From positions 1-20,943 of the forward strand of contig CAZLLV010000340.1 of NCBI GenBank assembly GCA_964560325.1: a DNA stretch of 20,943 bases, read 5' to 3'. Positions 13,694-20,943 of this stretch are shown here, piece after piece. Position numbers and translations under genes: made by a program. Source of the DNA: CAZLLV01 sp964560325 (GTDB lineage: Bacteria > Acidobacteriota > Thermoanaerobaculia > Multivoradales > DATKCC01). The notes beneath the pieces are model-generated. The model made no database searches. It was given only the letters and a program-made list of their open reading frames with translations, and was not told the DNA's origin. Positions within the stretch are counted from its first letter, which is position 1; each line of letters opens with the position of its first letter.

Positions 13694-14992
13694 ATGCGCA
13701 GCCGCGGAATCGCACGCACGACCGCTTGGCTCGCCGGGGTGCTCGTCACCCTGGGCGCCGCGCCGGCCTTCGGCGCCGGTTTCTTGATCTTCGAGCACGG
13801 CTCCAAGGCCATGGGGATGGCCGGCGCCTTCACCGCCCAGGCCGACGACGGCTCCGCGATGTTCCACAACGCGGCCGGACTCGCCTTCCAGAACGAGCGC
13901 CGCTTCGACGTCGGCACCACGCTGATCACCAACACCACCGGCGAGTTCCAGGGCGCGGCACCGTTCCCCGGCCCGAGCCAGTCGGGCGAGCAGAAGGATG
14001 CGATCTTCTTCCCCTCGCACGCCTACTACGTGCAGCCGATCAACGACCGCATGACCTTCGGCGTCGGCTTCAACGATCCGTTCGGCCTGGTCGTCGAGTG
14101 GGACAACGTCGACGCGTGGCCCGGCCGCTTCATCAGCTACAAGGCGGAGCTGCGGACCTTCGACCTCAACCCGACGATCGCCTGGCGCGCGACCGACACC
14201 CTCGGCATCGGCGTCGGCGTGATCGGCCGTTGGTCGGACATCGAGCTCGACCAGCGGGTCGCGATCCCGAGCCCGTTCGGCGGCGCCGCCGAGGTCGCCG
14301 ACGCGCGGCTCACGAGCGACCTCGCGAGCGGCTACGGCTGGAACGTCGGAATCCTCCACAAGCCGACCGGCCGGTTCTCCTGGGGCCTCTCGTACCGCAG
14401 CGCCATGGACATCGACTACGAGGGCGACGGCCGCTTCACCCAGATCTCGACCGGCATCCCGGCCTTCGACGCCGCGGTGGCGGCGCAGATCCCGTTCGGC
14501 CAGGATCTGCCGATCGCCACCACCATCGACTTCCCCGACCTCGCCATCCTCGGCGTCGCCTTCGGCCTGACGCCGAACACGGTCTTCGAGGTCGACGTCC
14601 AGCGCACCGGCTGGTCCGACTTCGAAGAGCTCGACATCGAGTTCGAGACCGCGCCGCAGTTCTCGCGTACCATCCCGGAGAACTACGAGGACGCCTACGC
14701 CTACCGCGCCGGCCTCTCCTGGACCAACAGCCCGTCGAGCCAGTGGCGCTTCGGCTACGTGTTCGACGAGTCGCCGCAGCCCGAGGAGGCGGTCGGGCCG
14801 CTCCTGCCGGACGCCGACCGCAACGGCTTCACCATCGGCTACGGCTACCAGGGCGGCTGGGACTTCGACATCGCGCTCATGTATCTCATGTTCGAAGAGC
14901 GGCCTCGCGACGAGACCTTCGCGGGCGAGCCGATCTTCCACGGCACCTTCGACACCGAGGCGGTCCTGCTCGGACTGACGCTGGGGCTGTGA
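13694..14992 (+). CDS. OmpP1/FadL-family outer membrane transport protein
   Basis: A 432-residue predicted outer-membrane beta-barrel for hydrophobic substrates such as fatty acids. The signal peptide is MRSRGIARTTAWLAGVLVTL with cleavage near AFG-AG. The mature N-terminus GAGFLIFEHGSKAMGMAGAF followed by TAQADDGSAMFHNAAGLAF is the signature of the FadL family, whose hatch region usually reads NPAGLAF; here it is NAAGLAF. Alternating beta-strand segments continue to the end, and the C-terminal strand TEAVLLGLTLGL fits a barrel, although its last residue is Leu rather than the usual Phe. AAGGAGG lies 6 bases before ATG, fixing the start over a longer open frame. It is followed after 23 bases by a secreted SGNH hydrolase, suggesting lipid hydrolysis coupled to uptake. 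Confidence 0.93.
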   Translation: MRSRGIARTTAWLAGVLVTLGAAPAFGAGFLIFEHGSKAMGMAGAFTAQADDGSAMFHNAAGLAFQNERRFDVGTTLITNTTGEFQGAAPFPGPSQSGEQKDAIFFPSHAYYVQPINDRMTFGVGFNDPFGLVVEWDNVDAWPGRFISYKAELRTFDLNPTIAWRATDTLGIGVGVIGRWSDIELDQRVAIPSPFGGAAEVADARLTSDLASGYGWNVGILHKPTGRFSWGLSYRSAMDIDYEGDGRFTQISTGIPAFDAAVAAQIPFGQDLPIATTIDFPDLAILGVAFGLTPNTVFEVDVQRTGWSDFEELDIEFETAPQFSRTIPENYEDAYAYRAGLSWTNSPSSQWRFGYVFDESPQPEEAVGPLLPDADRNGFTIGYGYQGGWDFDIALMYLMFEERPRDETFAGEPIFHGTFDTEAVLLGLTLGL

Positions 14993-15015
14993 TGACCTTC
15001 CCGAGGAGTCTTCCG

Positions 15016-16410
15016 ATGAACGACCGTCTCCGCAGCGTAGTATTTCTCGCCCTCGCCGCCGCCGTTCTCGCGACCGGCCTCCCGGCCGCCGCCCAGGACA
15101 CCGGCAGCGCCGACTTCACCCGCTTCGTCGCGCTCGGCGACAGCCTGGGCGCCGGCTTCGTCTCCGGCGGCCTCGTCCGCGGCGCCCAGGAGGAGAGTGT
15201 GCCGGCGCTCGTCGCCCTGCAGGCGACCGGTGCGGACATCAAGCAGCCGCTGGTCTCCGAGCCCGGCCTGCCGGCGCTGTTCCGGCTGACCAGCCTGGCG
15301 CCGCTCCGGATCGTCCAGCTCCCCGGCCAGGGGCAGCCGGTGGTGGCGCCGCCGTACCAGAACCTCTCGGTGCCCGGCTACCGGGTGGGCGACGCGATCC
15401 GCGACCGCGACCGCGGTCCGACGGACCTCGCGCGCTTCATCCTGTTCAACCCGGCCGGCCCGACCACCCAGCTCGAGCATGCGCTCGCCCAGCAGCCGAC
15501 CTTCGCCATGGTCTGGCTCGGCAACAACGACGTTCTGGCCGCCGCCACCTCGGGCATCGTGATCGACGGCGTCACCCTCACGCCGGTCGCGCAGTTCGAG
15601 GCCGACTACACGACGATCGTCGGGGCGCTGAAGGGCGCCGGCGCCGACCTGGCGCTCGCCACGCTGCCGGACGTGACCTCGATTCCGTACGTCACCACCG
15701 TGCGCCCGGTGCTGGTCGACCCGGCCACCAACCAGCCGGTCGTCGGCCCCGGGGGCAACACGATTCCGATCCTCGGCCCGAACGGTCCCCTGGGGCCGAA
15801 CGACCGGGTGCTGCTGCCGGCGACCGCCAAGCTCGCGATGGGGATCGGCATCCCGACCTTCGCCGGCGGCACCGGCGTGCCGCTCGGCAACGAGGACGTG
15901 CTCTCCGCCGCCGAGGTGAACGCCATCCAGAACCGGGTGAACGCCTTCAACGCGATCATCCGGGAGACCGCGAACCAGACCGGCTCGGCGCTCGCCGACA
16001 TCAACGCGCTCCTGCGCCAGGTGGCCTCCGACGGCTACAACATCGGCGGCATCACCTTCACCGAGGACTTCGTCACCGGTGGGACCTTCTCGCTCGACGG
16101 CGTCCACCCGACGCCGCTCGGCTACGGCGTGGCGGCGAACGTCTTCCTCGAGGCGATCAACGAGACCTACGACGCCGACATCCCGCTCGTCGACCTCTAT
16201 CCGTTCATCTTCGGCAGCGACGCCTCGGCGATTCCGTCGATCCCGGGCGCCCTGGTGAGCGAGATCGTCTTCACCGCCGAGGCCCGGCAGCAGCTCGAGG
16301 AGGCGATGCGGGTCTGGAAGCCGTCGACGCCGGCCGGCGACGGCCCCGGCAAGGGCGCCAAGCCGAAGCCGAATCGCCCGAACCGCACCCCGGCCCGGCC
16401 GGGCGGGTGA
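15016..16410 (+). CDS. secreted SGNH/GDSL-family hydrolase
   Basis: A 464-residue predicted lipase/esterase. A signal peptide (about 1-26, ending PAAAQ) precedes block I VALGDSLGAGF with nucleophile Ser43. Block III is WLGNNDVL (167-174), supplying the oxyanion Gly/Asn, and block V is SLDGVHPTPLGY with Asp361 and His364. It is longer than simple SGNH enzymes owing to an insert at about 225-290 rich in Gly/Pro (VVGPGGNTIPILGPNGPLGP). A basic Pro/Gly tail ends the protein (KGAKPKPNRPNRTPARPGG). I chose ATG 15016, with GAGGAG 7 bases upstream, over ATG 14992, which overlaps the previous stop codon. It forms an operon with the FadL-like gene and probably releases fatty acids at the cell surface (inference). 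Confidence 0.9.
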   Translation: MNDRLRSVVFLALAAAVLATGLPAAAQDTGSADFTRFVALGDSLGAGFVSGGLVRGAQEESVPALVALQATGADIKQPLVSEPGLPALFRLTSLAPLRIVQLPGQGQPVVAPPYQNLSVPGYRVGDAIRDRDRGPTDLARFILFNPAGPTTQLEHALAQQPTFAMVWLGNNDVLAAATSGIVIDGVTLTPVAQFEADYTTIVGALKGAGADLALATLPDVTSIPYVTTVRPVLVDPATNQPVVGPGGNTIPILGPNGPLGPNDRVLLPATAKLAMGIGIPTFAGGTGVPLGNEDVLSAAEVNAIQNRVNAFNAIIRETANQTGSALADINALLRQVASDGYNIGGITFTEDFVTGGTFSLDGVHPTPLGYGVAANVFLEAINETYDADIPLVDLYPFIFGSDASAIPSIPGALVSEIVFTAEARQQLEEAMRVWKPSTPAGDGPGKGAKPKPNRPNRTPARPGG

Positions 16411-16517
16411 TCCGAACCACCGGAGGATCCGAGAGAGGGCGGAGGCCGTGGGTTTACGCCCTGTCCTTATGCCGGAGAGAGATTCGCGGAAACCTGAAGA
16501 TTCTACCTTTCGGCATA

Positions 16518-16546
16518 TAGCCAATGTGCATGGACGGTCGTATCAT
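16518..16546 (+). promoter_or_regulatory. putative promoter of the S8 protease gene
   Basis: TAGCCA (16518-16523; 4 of 6) and TATCAT (16541-16546; 5 of 6) with a 17-base spacer, in the 189-bp gap before the protease gene. A 6-bp hairpin (GAGGCA-TGG-TGCCTC, 16563-16577) lies in the predicted leader, before AAGGAG (16587-16592). Confidence 0.45.
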
Positions 16547-16599
16547 CCGCTCCCAGAATCCCGAGGCATGGTGCCTCAGGAGCTCTAAGGAGTTTCACG

Positions 16600-18087
16600 A
16601 TGCGACGTACCGCTTGGCTCTTCCTGATTCTCCTCATTCTCTTCGCCGGCTCGATCCCCGCCCGAGCCGGTGAATACATCCCGTCCGACCGGCCCCTCCC
16701 GGGCCGATACCTACTGGTCCTGGAGCCGGGCGCCGTCCGCGCTCCGAACGCCCCGCCGACGGCCCCGGGCCGGACCGTCGCCCAGAACATGTCGGAGCTC
16801 GCCCTCGCCCACGGCGTGGTGGCCGAACGGGTCTTCGAGCACGCCCTCCAGGGTGGTGTGATCGTCGCCACCGAAGGGCGAGCGCGGGCCCTGGCGCGGG
16901 ATCCCCGGGTGGCGTGGGTGGAGGAGGATGGGGAGGTCGAGGCGTTCGCCACCCGCTTGGCGGTCGCCCAGTGGTGGCTCGACCGGAGCGATGAGCGGAA
17001 CCGCCCCCTCAACAACCACTTCACCTACGACAAGACGGGCACCGGGGTGAACATCTACGTCATCGACACCGGGGTGAACTTTAACCTGGGCCTCTGGACC
17101 GGGCGTGCATTCAACGCGTACTCGAACGCTCTGGACGCCTCCGGCAACCCGGTCTTCGGCGACCCCGTGGGCCACGGTACGAACGTCGCGCTCCACGCTG
17201 CGGCCACGGGTTGGGGCGTCGCCACCGGTGCCAACGTGCGGGCGGTCCGGGTACGGAGCTTCACCTGCGGAACGTCCGGTGGCGGCAATCCCGAATACCC
17301 CGCGTACGCCGGCACCTGCTTCTCGATCTCCGACCTGGCCGCCGCGATCAACTGGGTGGCCGGCAACCGGATCACCCCGGCGGTTGCCAACATGAGCTTC
17401 GGCGGTGGCATCAGCACGTCTCTGGAGACCGCCGTGCAGGGGATGCTGAACTCCAACGTGACCTCGGTGGCGGCGGCGGGCAATAGCAACGCCTCGGCGT
17501 GCAGCGTCTCGCCGGCCCGCATGTCGTCCACCACGCCCCTGATCACGCTGGGAGCCTCCACGATGACCGACGCCAGGGCCTCGTTCAGCAACTTCGGCAC
17601 CTGCGTGACACTCTTCGCCCCGGGCCAGGACGTCTACTCCGGGGTCGACGGCACGTCGTTCTCGTCGCCGCTCGCGGCCGGAGCCGCCGCCCTCTACCTA
17701 CAGGGAGCCCCGTCGGCGACCCCGAGCACGGTCAAGACCTGGCTGATCAACAACGCCACGACGGGCCGGCTCACCGGCATCGGCACCGGTTCCCCGAACC
17801 GGCTGTTGTACATCCCGCCGGGCGGCACGGAGGTCGATAACCCGCCCGTAGCGAACTTCAACTTCTCCTGCTCGGGCCGCACGTGTACCTTCACCAGCAC
17901 CTCGACCGACGACTTCGGATCGGTAGGTTGCTTCTGGAACTGGAACCACAACTACGACTGGCAGCCAGACCAAGGATGCGCGCTGAGCCACACCTTCCCG
18001 GCCGCCGGCAGCTACAGCGTCACACTCCACATCAACGACGACGCCTGGCAGCAGGCTTCGAAAGTCCGAGTGGTCACGGTGAACTGA
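16600..18087 (+). CDS. secreted subtilisin-like (S8) serine protease with PKD-like tail
   Basis: A 495-residue extracellular protease. A signal peptide (about 1-23, ending PARAG) is followed by an I9-type propeptide (about 35-115; GRYLLVLEPGAV ... VAWVEEDGEVE). The proteinase K-like S8 domain (about 120-405) has the triad Asp156 (YVIDTGVN), His192 (VGHGTNVA) and Ser353 (DGTSFSSPLAAG), with oxyanion Asn295 (AAGNSN). The second His of the usual HGTHVAG is Asn195, a non-catalytic position. Cys223, Cys240, Cys301 and Cys335 may form disulfides. The C-terminal 415-495 is PKD-like (PPVANFNFSCSGRTCTFTST, FPAAGSYSVTLHIND), often used for binding polymers. AAGGAG is 7 bases before ATG. Transcribed alone. 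Confidence 0.94.
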   Translation: MRRTAWLFLILLILFAGSIPARAGEYIPSDRPLPGRYLLVLEPGAVRAPNAPPTAPGRTVAQNMSELALAHGVVAERVFEHALQGGVIVATEGRARALARDPRVAWVEEDGEVEAFATRLAVAQWWLDRSDERNRPLNNHFTYDKTGTGVNIYVIDTGVNFNLGLWTGRAFNAYSNALDASGNPVFGDPVGHGTNVALHAAATGWGVATGANVRAVRVRSFTCGTSGGGNPEYPAYAGTCFSISDLAAAINWVAGNRITPAVANMSFGGGISTSLETAVQGMLNSNVTSVAAAGNSNASACSVSPARMSSTTPLITLGASTMTDARASFSNFGTCVTLFAPGQDVYSGVDGTSFSSPLAAGAAALYLQGAPSATPSTVKTWLINNATTGRLTGIGTGSPNRLLYIPPGGTEVDNPPVANFNFSCSGRTCTFTSTSTDDFGSVGCFWNWNHNYDWQPDQGCALSHTFPAAGSYSVTLHINDDAWQQASKVRVVTVN

Positions 18088-18116
18088 CGCGCGGATTCCT
18101 CCGCTCTCCGCCCGGC

Positions 18117-18122
18117 TATACT
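18117..18122 (+). promoter_or_regulatory. putative -10 box upstream of tyrS
   Basis: TATACT, 5 of 6 to TATAAT, about 110 bases before the tyrS ATG. No good -35 box is present at the expected distance, so this is a weak call. Confidence 0.3.
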
Positions 18123-18154
18123 CGCCGCTTCATCGAGCGGCGGATGGCCTTTCG

Positions 18155-18186
18155 AAGCGCCGCGAGATCTCGGTTTCGCGGCGCTT
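18155..18186 (+). terminator. 11-bp stem hairpin: terminator of protease gene or tyrS leader structure
   Basis: AAGCGCCGCGA (18155-18165) and TCGCGGCGCTT (18176-18186) are perfect inverted copies around a 10-base loop, followed by TCCATTTCT, a poor T-tract. It is 67 bases after the protease stop and 44 before the tyrS start. If the TATACT box at 18117 is used, it would instead lie in the tyrS leader and could act as an attenuator. Confidence 0.5.
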
Positions 18187-18230
18187 TCCATTTCTGGCCC
18201 GCTGGCAGCAAGGCAAGGAGCGAGAGACTC

Positions 18231-19517
18231 ATGAATCTGTACGAAGAGCTGCAGTGGCGGGGCCTGGTGGCCGAGGCCAGCGAAGGTCTGTCCGAGGTGC
18301 TGGCGCGGGAGAAGGTGAGCGGCTACATCGGCTTCGACCCGACGGCGGCGAGCCTGCACGTCGGGAACCTCCTGCCGATCATGCTGCTCGCGCGGATGCA
18401 GCGCTTCGGCCACACGCCGATCGCGATCGTGGGCGGCGGGACGGGGTTGATCGGCGATCCGAGCGGCAAGACGCAGGAGCGGCAGCTCCTCTCCACAGAG
18501 AAGGTCGAGGAGAACCTGCGCGGCATCAAGTCGCAGCTCGAGCGCTTCCTCGACTTCGAAGGGGTCTCGAACCGGGCGAAGATCGTCAACAACGCCGACT
18601 GGCTGACCGAGATCAGCTTCATCGAGTTCCTGCGCGACGTGGGCAAGTACTTCACCGTCAATTACTTGCTGGCGAAGGACTCGGTCAAGCGCCGGCTCGA
18701 GCAGGAGGGCGGGCTGTCGTTCACCGAGTTCAGCTACAGCCTGCTCCAGGCGTACGACTACCTGGTGCTCCACGACCGCGAGGGGTGCACGCTCCAGATG
18801 GGCGGCACCGACCAGTGGGGCAACATCACCTCCGGCATCGAGCTGATCCGGAAGCTCCGGCAGGTCTCCGCGCACGGCCTGGTCTGCCCGCTGGTGACGA
18901 CCGCGAGCGGGGTCAAGTTCGGCAAGACCGAGGCGGGCGCGGTGTGGCTCGACCCGGAGCTGACGTCGCCGTACGAGTTTTTCCAGTTCTGGCTCCACAC
19001 CGACGACCGCGACGCGCTCCACTACCTGCGCGCCTTCACCTGGCTCGGCCGCGAAGAGATCGACGCCCTCGGGCGGGAGATGGAGGAGAACCCGTCCGCC
19101 CGCGAGGCCCAGCGGCGGCTGGCGCGCGCCGTGACCGAGGCGGTGCACGGCCCTTCGGAGCTCGCGCGCGCCGAGCGGGCGAGCCGCGTCCTCTTCGGCG
19201 AGGAGATCGAGGGGCTCGGCAGCCGCGAGCTGCTCGAGGTCTTCCAGGAGGTGCCGTCGAGCGAGGTCGCCCGCGAGCGCCTGTCGGGCGACGGGCTGCC
19301 GATCGCCGACCTGCTCGCCGAGAGCGGCCTCGTCTCGTCGAAGTCGGAGGCCCGCCGGTCGATCGACCAGGGCGGGATCTACCTCAACAACCGCCGCGTC
19401 GAGGACGCCCGCGCCAGCGTCTCGCTCGACGACGCGGTCGACGGCGAGCTCCTGGTGCTGCGCAAGGGGCGCCGCTCCTACCACCTGGTGCGGGTGGCGG
19501 GCGGAGGGGACCGGTGA
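18231..19517 (+). CDS. tyrS: tyrosyl-tRNA synthetase
   Basis: Class Ic aminoacyl-tRNA synthetase charging tRNA-Tyr; 428 residues, the usual bacterial size. GYIGFDPTAASLHVGNLLPI holds the HIGH-type motif HVGN (43-46). IVGGGTGLIGDPSGKTQER and QMGGTDQWGNITSGIELIR form the tyrosine/AMP site. VKFGKTEAGAVWLDPE carries the KMSKS-type motif KFGKT (229-233), as in E. coli TyrS. A C-terminal S4 RNA-binding domain (about 360-428; PIADLLAESGLVSSKSEARR, then GGIYLNNRRV) recognises the tRNA. AAGGAG is 10 bases before ATG. The stop overlaps the next gene's GTG start (GTGA), so they are translationally coupled. Confidence 0.97.
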   Translation: MNLYEELQWRGLVAEASEGLSEVLAREKVSGYIGFDPTAASLHVGNLLPIMLLARMQRFGHTPIAIVGGGTGLIGDPSGKTQERQLLSTEKVEENLRGIKSQLERFLDFEGVSNRAKIVNNADWLTEISFIEFLRDVGKYFTVNYLLAKDSVKRRLEQEGGLSFTEFSYSLLQAYDYLVLHDREGCTLQMGGTDQWGNITSGIELIRKLRQVSAHGLVCPLVTTASGVKFGKTEAGAVWLDPELTSPYEFFQFWLHTDDRDALHYLRAFTWLGREEIDALGREMEENPSAREAQRRLARAVTEAVHGPSELARAERASRVLFGEEIEGLGSRELLEVFQEVPSSEVARERLSGDGLPIADLLAESGLVSSKSEARRSIDQGGIYLNNRRVEDARASVSLDDAVDGELLVLRKGRRSYHLVRVAGGGDR

Positions 19518-20809
19518 GCGCCGGCGACGGGTACGCCCGCTACGCCCGCTTCTTCGAGTCTCCGCCCTACCTGACCCTCGAGTGGCACGACCCGGCGAGC
19601 TACGCGGTCGGGGTGCTGGTGATCAACTCCCTCGACCACGGCGCGGCGGGGGGCGGCACCCGCATGCGTCTCTTCCCGCGCGAGGACCGGCCGGACGATC
19701 CGACCGGCTGCGATCTCGCCGCGGTGCGCGAGGAGGCCCGCTTCCTGGCCAAGACGATGGAGGTCAAGTTCCGCGTCTCCGGACCGGACATCGGGGGCGC
19801 CAAGTCGGTCCTCCACTTCGATCCGAGCGACCCGCGCAAGCAGGAGGTCCTGGCGCGCTGGTTCCGGGCCATCGGCCCCTACCTGCGCAATCACTACGGG
19901 ACCGGCGGCGACCTGAACGTGGACGAGATCGCCGACGTGATCCCGCTGATCGGGGACGCGGCCGGCGTCTCCCACCCCCAGGAAGGCGTCGTGGCCGGCT
20001 ATCTGGGAGCTGCCGGCGAGGCGCGGGAGCGGGTGCTGCGCAACCTGCGCGAGGGCGTCTCGGCGGCCGTCGAGCTGCCCGACCTGCCCGACCTGGACCT
20101 GAAGCTCGCCGACCTCGTCACCGGCTACGGGGTGGCGGTCGCGACCGCCGCCTACGTGGAGGGGGTGGGAGAGTCGCTCGCAGGCAAGCGGGTGCTGATC
20201 GAAGGGTTCGGAGCGGTCGGCGGTCCCGCCGCCTACTACCTGCACCGGGCCGGCGCCCGGGTGGTCGGGATCGTCTGCAAGGAGGGGGCGGACTACGTCT
20301 GGGCCGCCGACCCGGAAGGCGTCGACGTGCCGGCGCTGTTCGCCGCCCGCCGGGGCCCGCTCCTGCCCCGGGGGTGCGAGCGGGGGCCGTCGCCGCAGCC
20401 GTTCTGGGACCTGGAGGCCGACTGCTTCATCCCCGCCGCGCGCTCGCACTCGATCGACGGCGCGGTCCTCGACCGGCTCTCGGCTTCGGGCGTCTCGGCG
20501 GTCGTGTGCGGCGCCAACAACCCGTTCGCGGACGAGGCGGGGGGCGACTTGCCGGTGCAGCGGCGGGCGGATCGGGAGCTCGCGGTGATCCCCGACTTCG
20601 TCGCCAACGCCGGCATGGCGCGCGCCTTCGCCTACCTCATGTCGGAAGAGGGCTCGCCCGATCCGGAGGCGGTCTTCGCCGACGTGCGCCGGACGATCCG
20701 CGGCGCCGTCGCCCGGCTGCTCGAGGGCGAGCCGTCGCGCTCCGGCTTGATGGAACGGGCGCTCGATCTCTTCGTGCCCGCCGCGGCCGACCGTCGCGGT
20801 CCCTGCTGA
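19514..20809 (+). CDS. Glu/Leu/Phe/Val dehydrogenase-family protein
   Basis: A 431-residue predicted NAD(P)-dependent amino acid dehydrogenase. The N-terminal dimerisation/substrate domain has GAAGGGTRMRLFP, LAKTMEVKF, SGPDIGGAKS and GTGGDLNVDEI, corresponding to the family's Gly-rich substrate loop, Lys pair and PDxG-type elements. The Rossmann domain starts near LAGKRVLIEGFGAVGG (GFGAVG at 231-236). ADCFIPAA, CGANNPF and PDFVANAGMARAF match the ADILIPAA, GAN-P and PD--ANAGG blocks of glutamate and leucine dehydrogenases. Residues 50-62 and 275-300 diverge, so the substrate cannot be named. GTG start with GGAGGGG just upstream, overlapping the tyrS stop by four bases. Coupling to tyrS suggests an amino-acid-related housekeeping role (inference). 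Confidence 0.88.
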   Translation: MSAGDGYARYARFFESPPYLTLEWHDPASYAVGVLVINSLDHGAAGGGTRMRLFPREDRPDDPTGCDLAAVREEARFLAKTMEVKFRVSGPDIGGAKSVLHFDPSDPRKQEVLARWFRAIGPYLRNHYGTGGDLNVDEIADVIPLIGDAAGVSHPQEGVVAGYLGAAGEARERVLRNLREGVSAAVELPDLPDLDLKLADLVTGYGVAVATAAYVEGVGESLAGKRVLIEGFGAVGGPAAYYLHRAGARVVGIVCKEGADYVWAADPEGVDVPALFAARRGPLLPRGCERGPSPQPFWDLEADCFIPAARSHSIDGAVLDRLSASGVSAVVCGANNPFADEAGGDLPVQRRADRELAVIPDFVANAGMARAFAYLMSEEGSPDPEAVFADVRRTIRGAVARLLEGEPSRSGLMERALDLFVPAAADRRGPC

Positions 20810-20862
20810 GGCACCCCGTTCGCGCTTGAACGCGTGCAAAAGCATGGAAGCTCGGGCGCGAG

Positions 20863-20868
20863 TACAAT
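20863..20868 (+). promoter_or_regulatory. putative -10 box of the gene at the right edge
   Basis: TACAAT (5 of 6 to TATAAT) lies 11 bases before ATG 20880. No clear -35 box and no ribosome site are visible. Confidence 0.35.
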
Positions 20869-20879
20869 GCCGAGTTACC

Positions 20880-20943
20880 ATGACAGCCATCGGTTGGTCC
20901 CCGTCGAAGCATGTCGCGGCTCTCGTCCTGTCCACCCTTTTCC
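20880..20943 (+). CDS. 5' end of a probable exported protein (cut by window edge)
   Basis: The first 21 codons of an open frame that runs off the window: MTAIGWSPSKHVAALVLSTL then Phe. A basic residue followed by a hydrophobic stretch looks like the start of a signal peptide or membrane anchor. An in-frame ATG at 20844 would add 12 residues, but overlaps the likely -10 box. The function cannot be told from this fragment. Confidence 0.45.
   Translation, partial: MTAIGWSPSKHVAALVLSTLF

Noticed and set aside
14845..16524. 559-codon minus-strand frame opposite the SGNH hydrolase gene
   Set aside because: Low-complexity composition and no motif; the plus strand has a signal peptide and SGNH blocks.
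17183..17200. Inactive protease because HGTH reads HGTN
   Set aside because: The catalytic His of S8 enzymes is the first His of HGTH, which is kept (His192); Asp156, Ser353 and Asn295 are also present.

Overview
This window is high-GC bacterial chromosome with no plasmid, phage or IS hallmarks. A FadL-type outer-membrane protein, an exported Mip-type FKBP and a DUF4390/NtrY operon point to a diderm (Gram-negative) bacterium. The gene mix would fit an Acidobacteriota-like or deep proteobacterial lineage, but I cannot place it from sequence alone. Genes are tightly packed: no gene-free stretch exceeds about 200 bases, and no rRNA, tRNA or CRISPR array was seen.

Layout: (a) 7-2490: a small membrane protein and an exported FKBP isomerase on the minus strand, divergent from a baeRF3-type (release-factor-like) protein. 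(b) 2534-6960: a potassium-uptake locus. It holds a TrkH/KtrB channel with a long extra N-terminal membrane region, a KtrA/TrkA gating protein and a HAMP membrane sensor without a kinase, all translationally coupled. A second, separately transcribed TrkA-like protein faces it. (c) 7062-9638: the most interesting part. Two small, unusual cytochrome P450s flank an unannotated 32-residue ORF (8240-8338) with a near-perfect Shine-Dalgarno sequence and an aromatic-rich C-terminus ending NRWYHYAQL. I read this as a minimal P450-modified ribosomal peptide (RiPP) cluster. (d) 9664-12494: NtrY-like histidine kinase and DUF4390 protein (minus), then smpB (plus) and a YbjN-like protein (minus). (e) 13694-16410: a FadL-like outer-membrane protein with a secreted SGNH hydrolase. 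(f) 16600-18087: a secreted subtilisin-like protease with a PKD-like tail. (g) 18231-20809: tyrS translationally coupled to a Glu/Leu-dehydrogenase-family gene, then the truncated start of an apparently exported protein.

The candidate new system is the P450-peptide-P450 cassette. The peptide would be the substrate and the two P450s would install aromatic crosslinks, as in biarylitides, cittilins and tryptorubins. The local regulatory architecture fits a peptide made in excess over its enzymes: a palindrome in place of a ribosome site before the first P450, a 14-base anti-16S match before the peptide, and a strong hairpin between peptide and second P450. Function is inferred. Nothing here proves that the peptide is made or modified.
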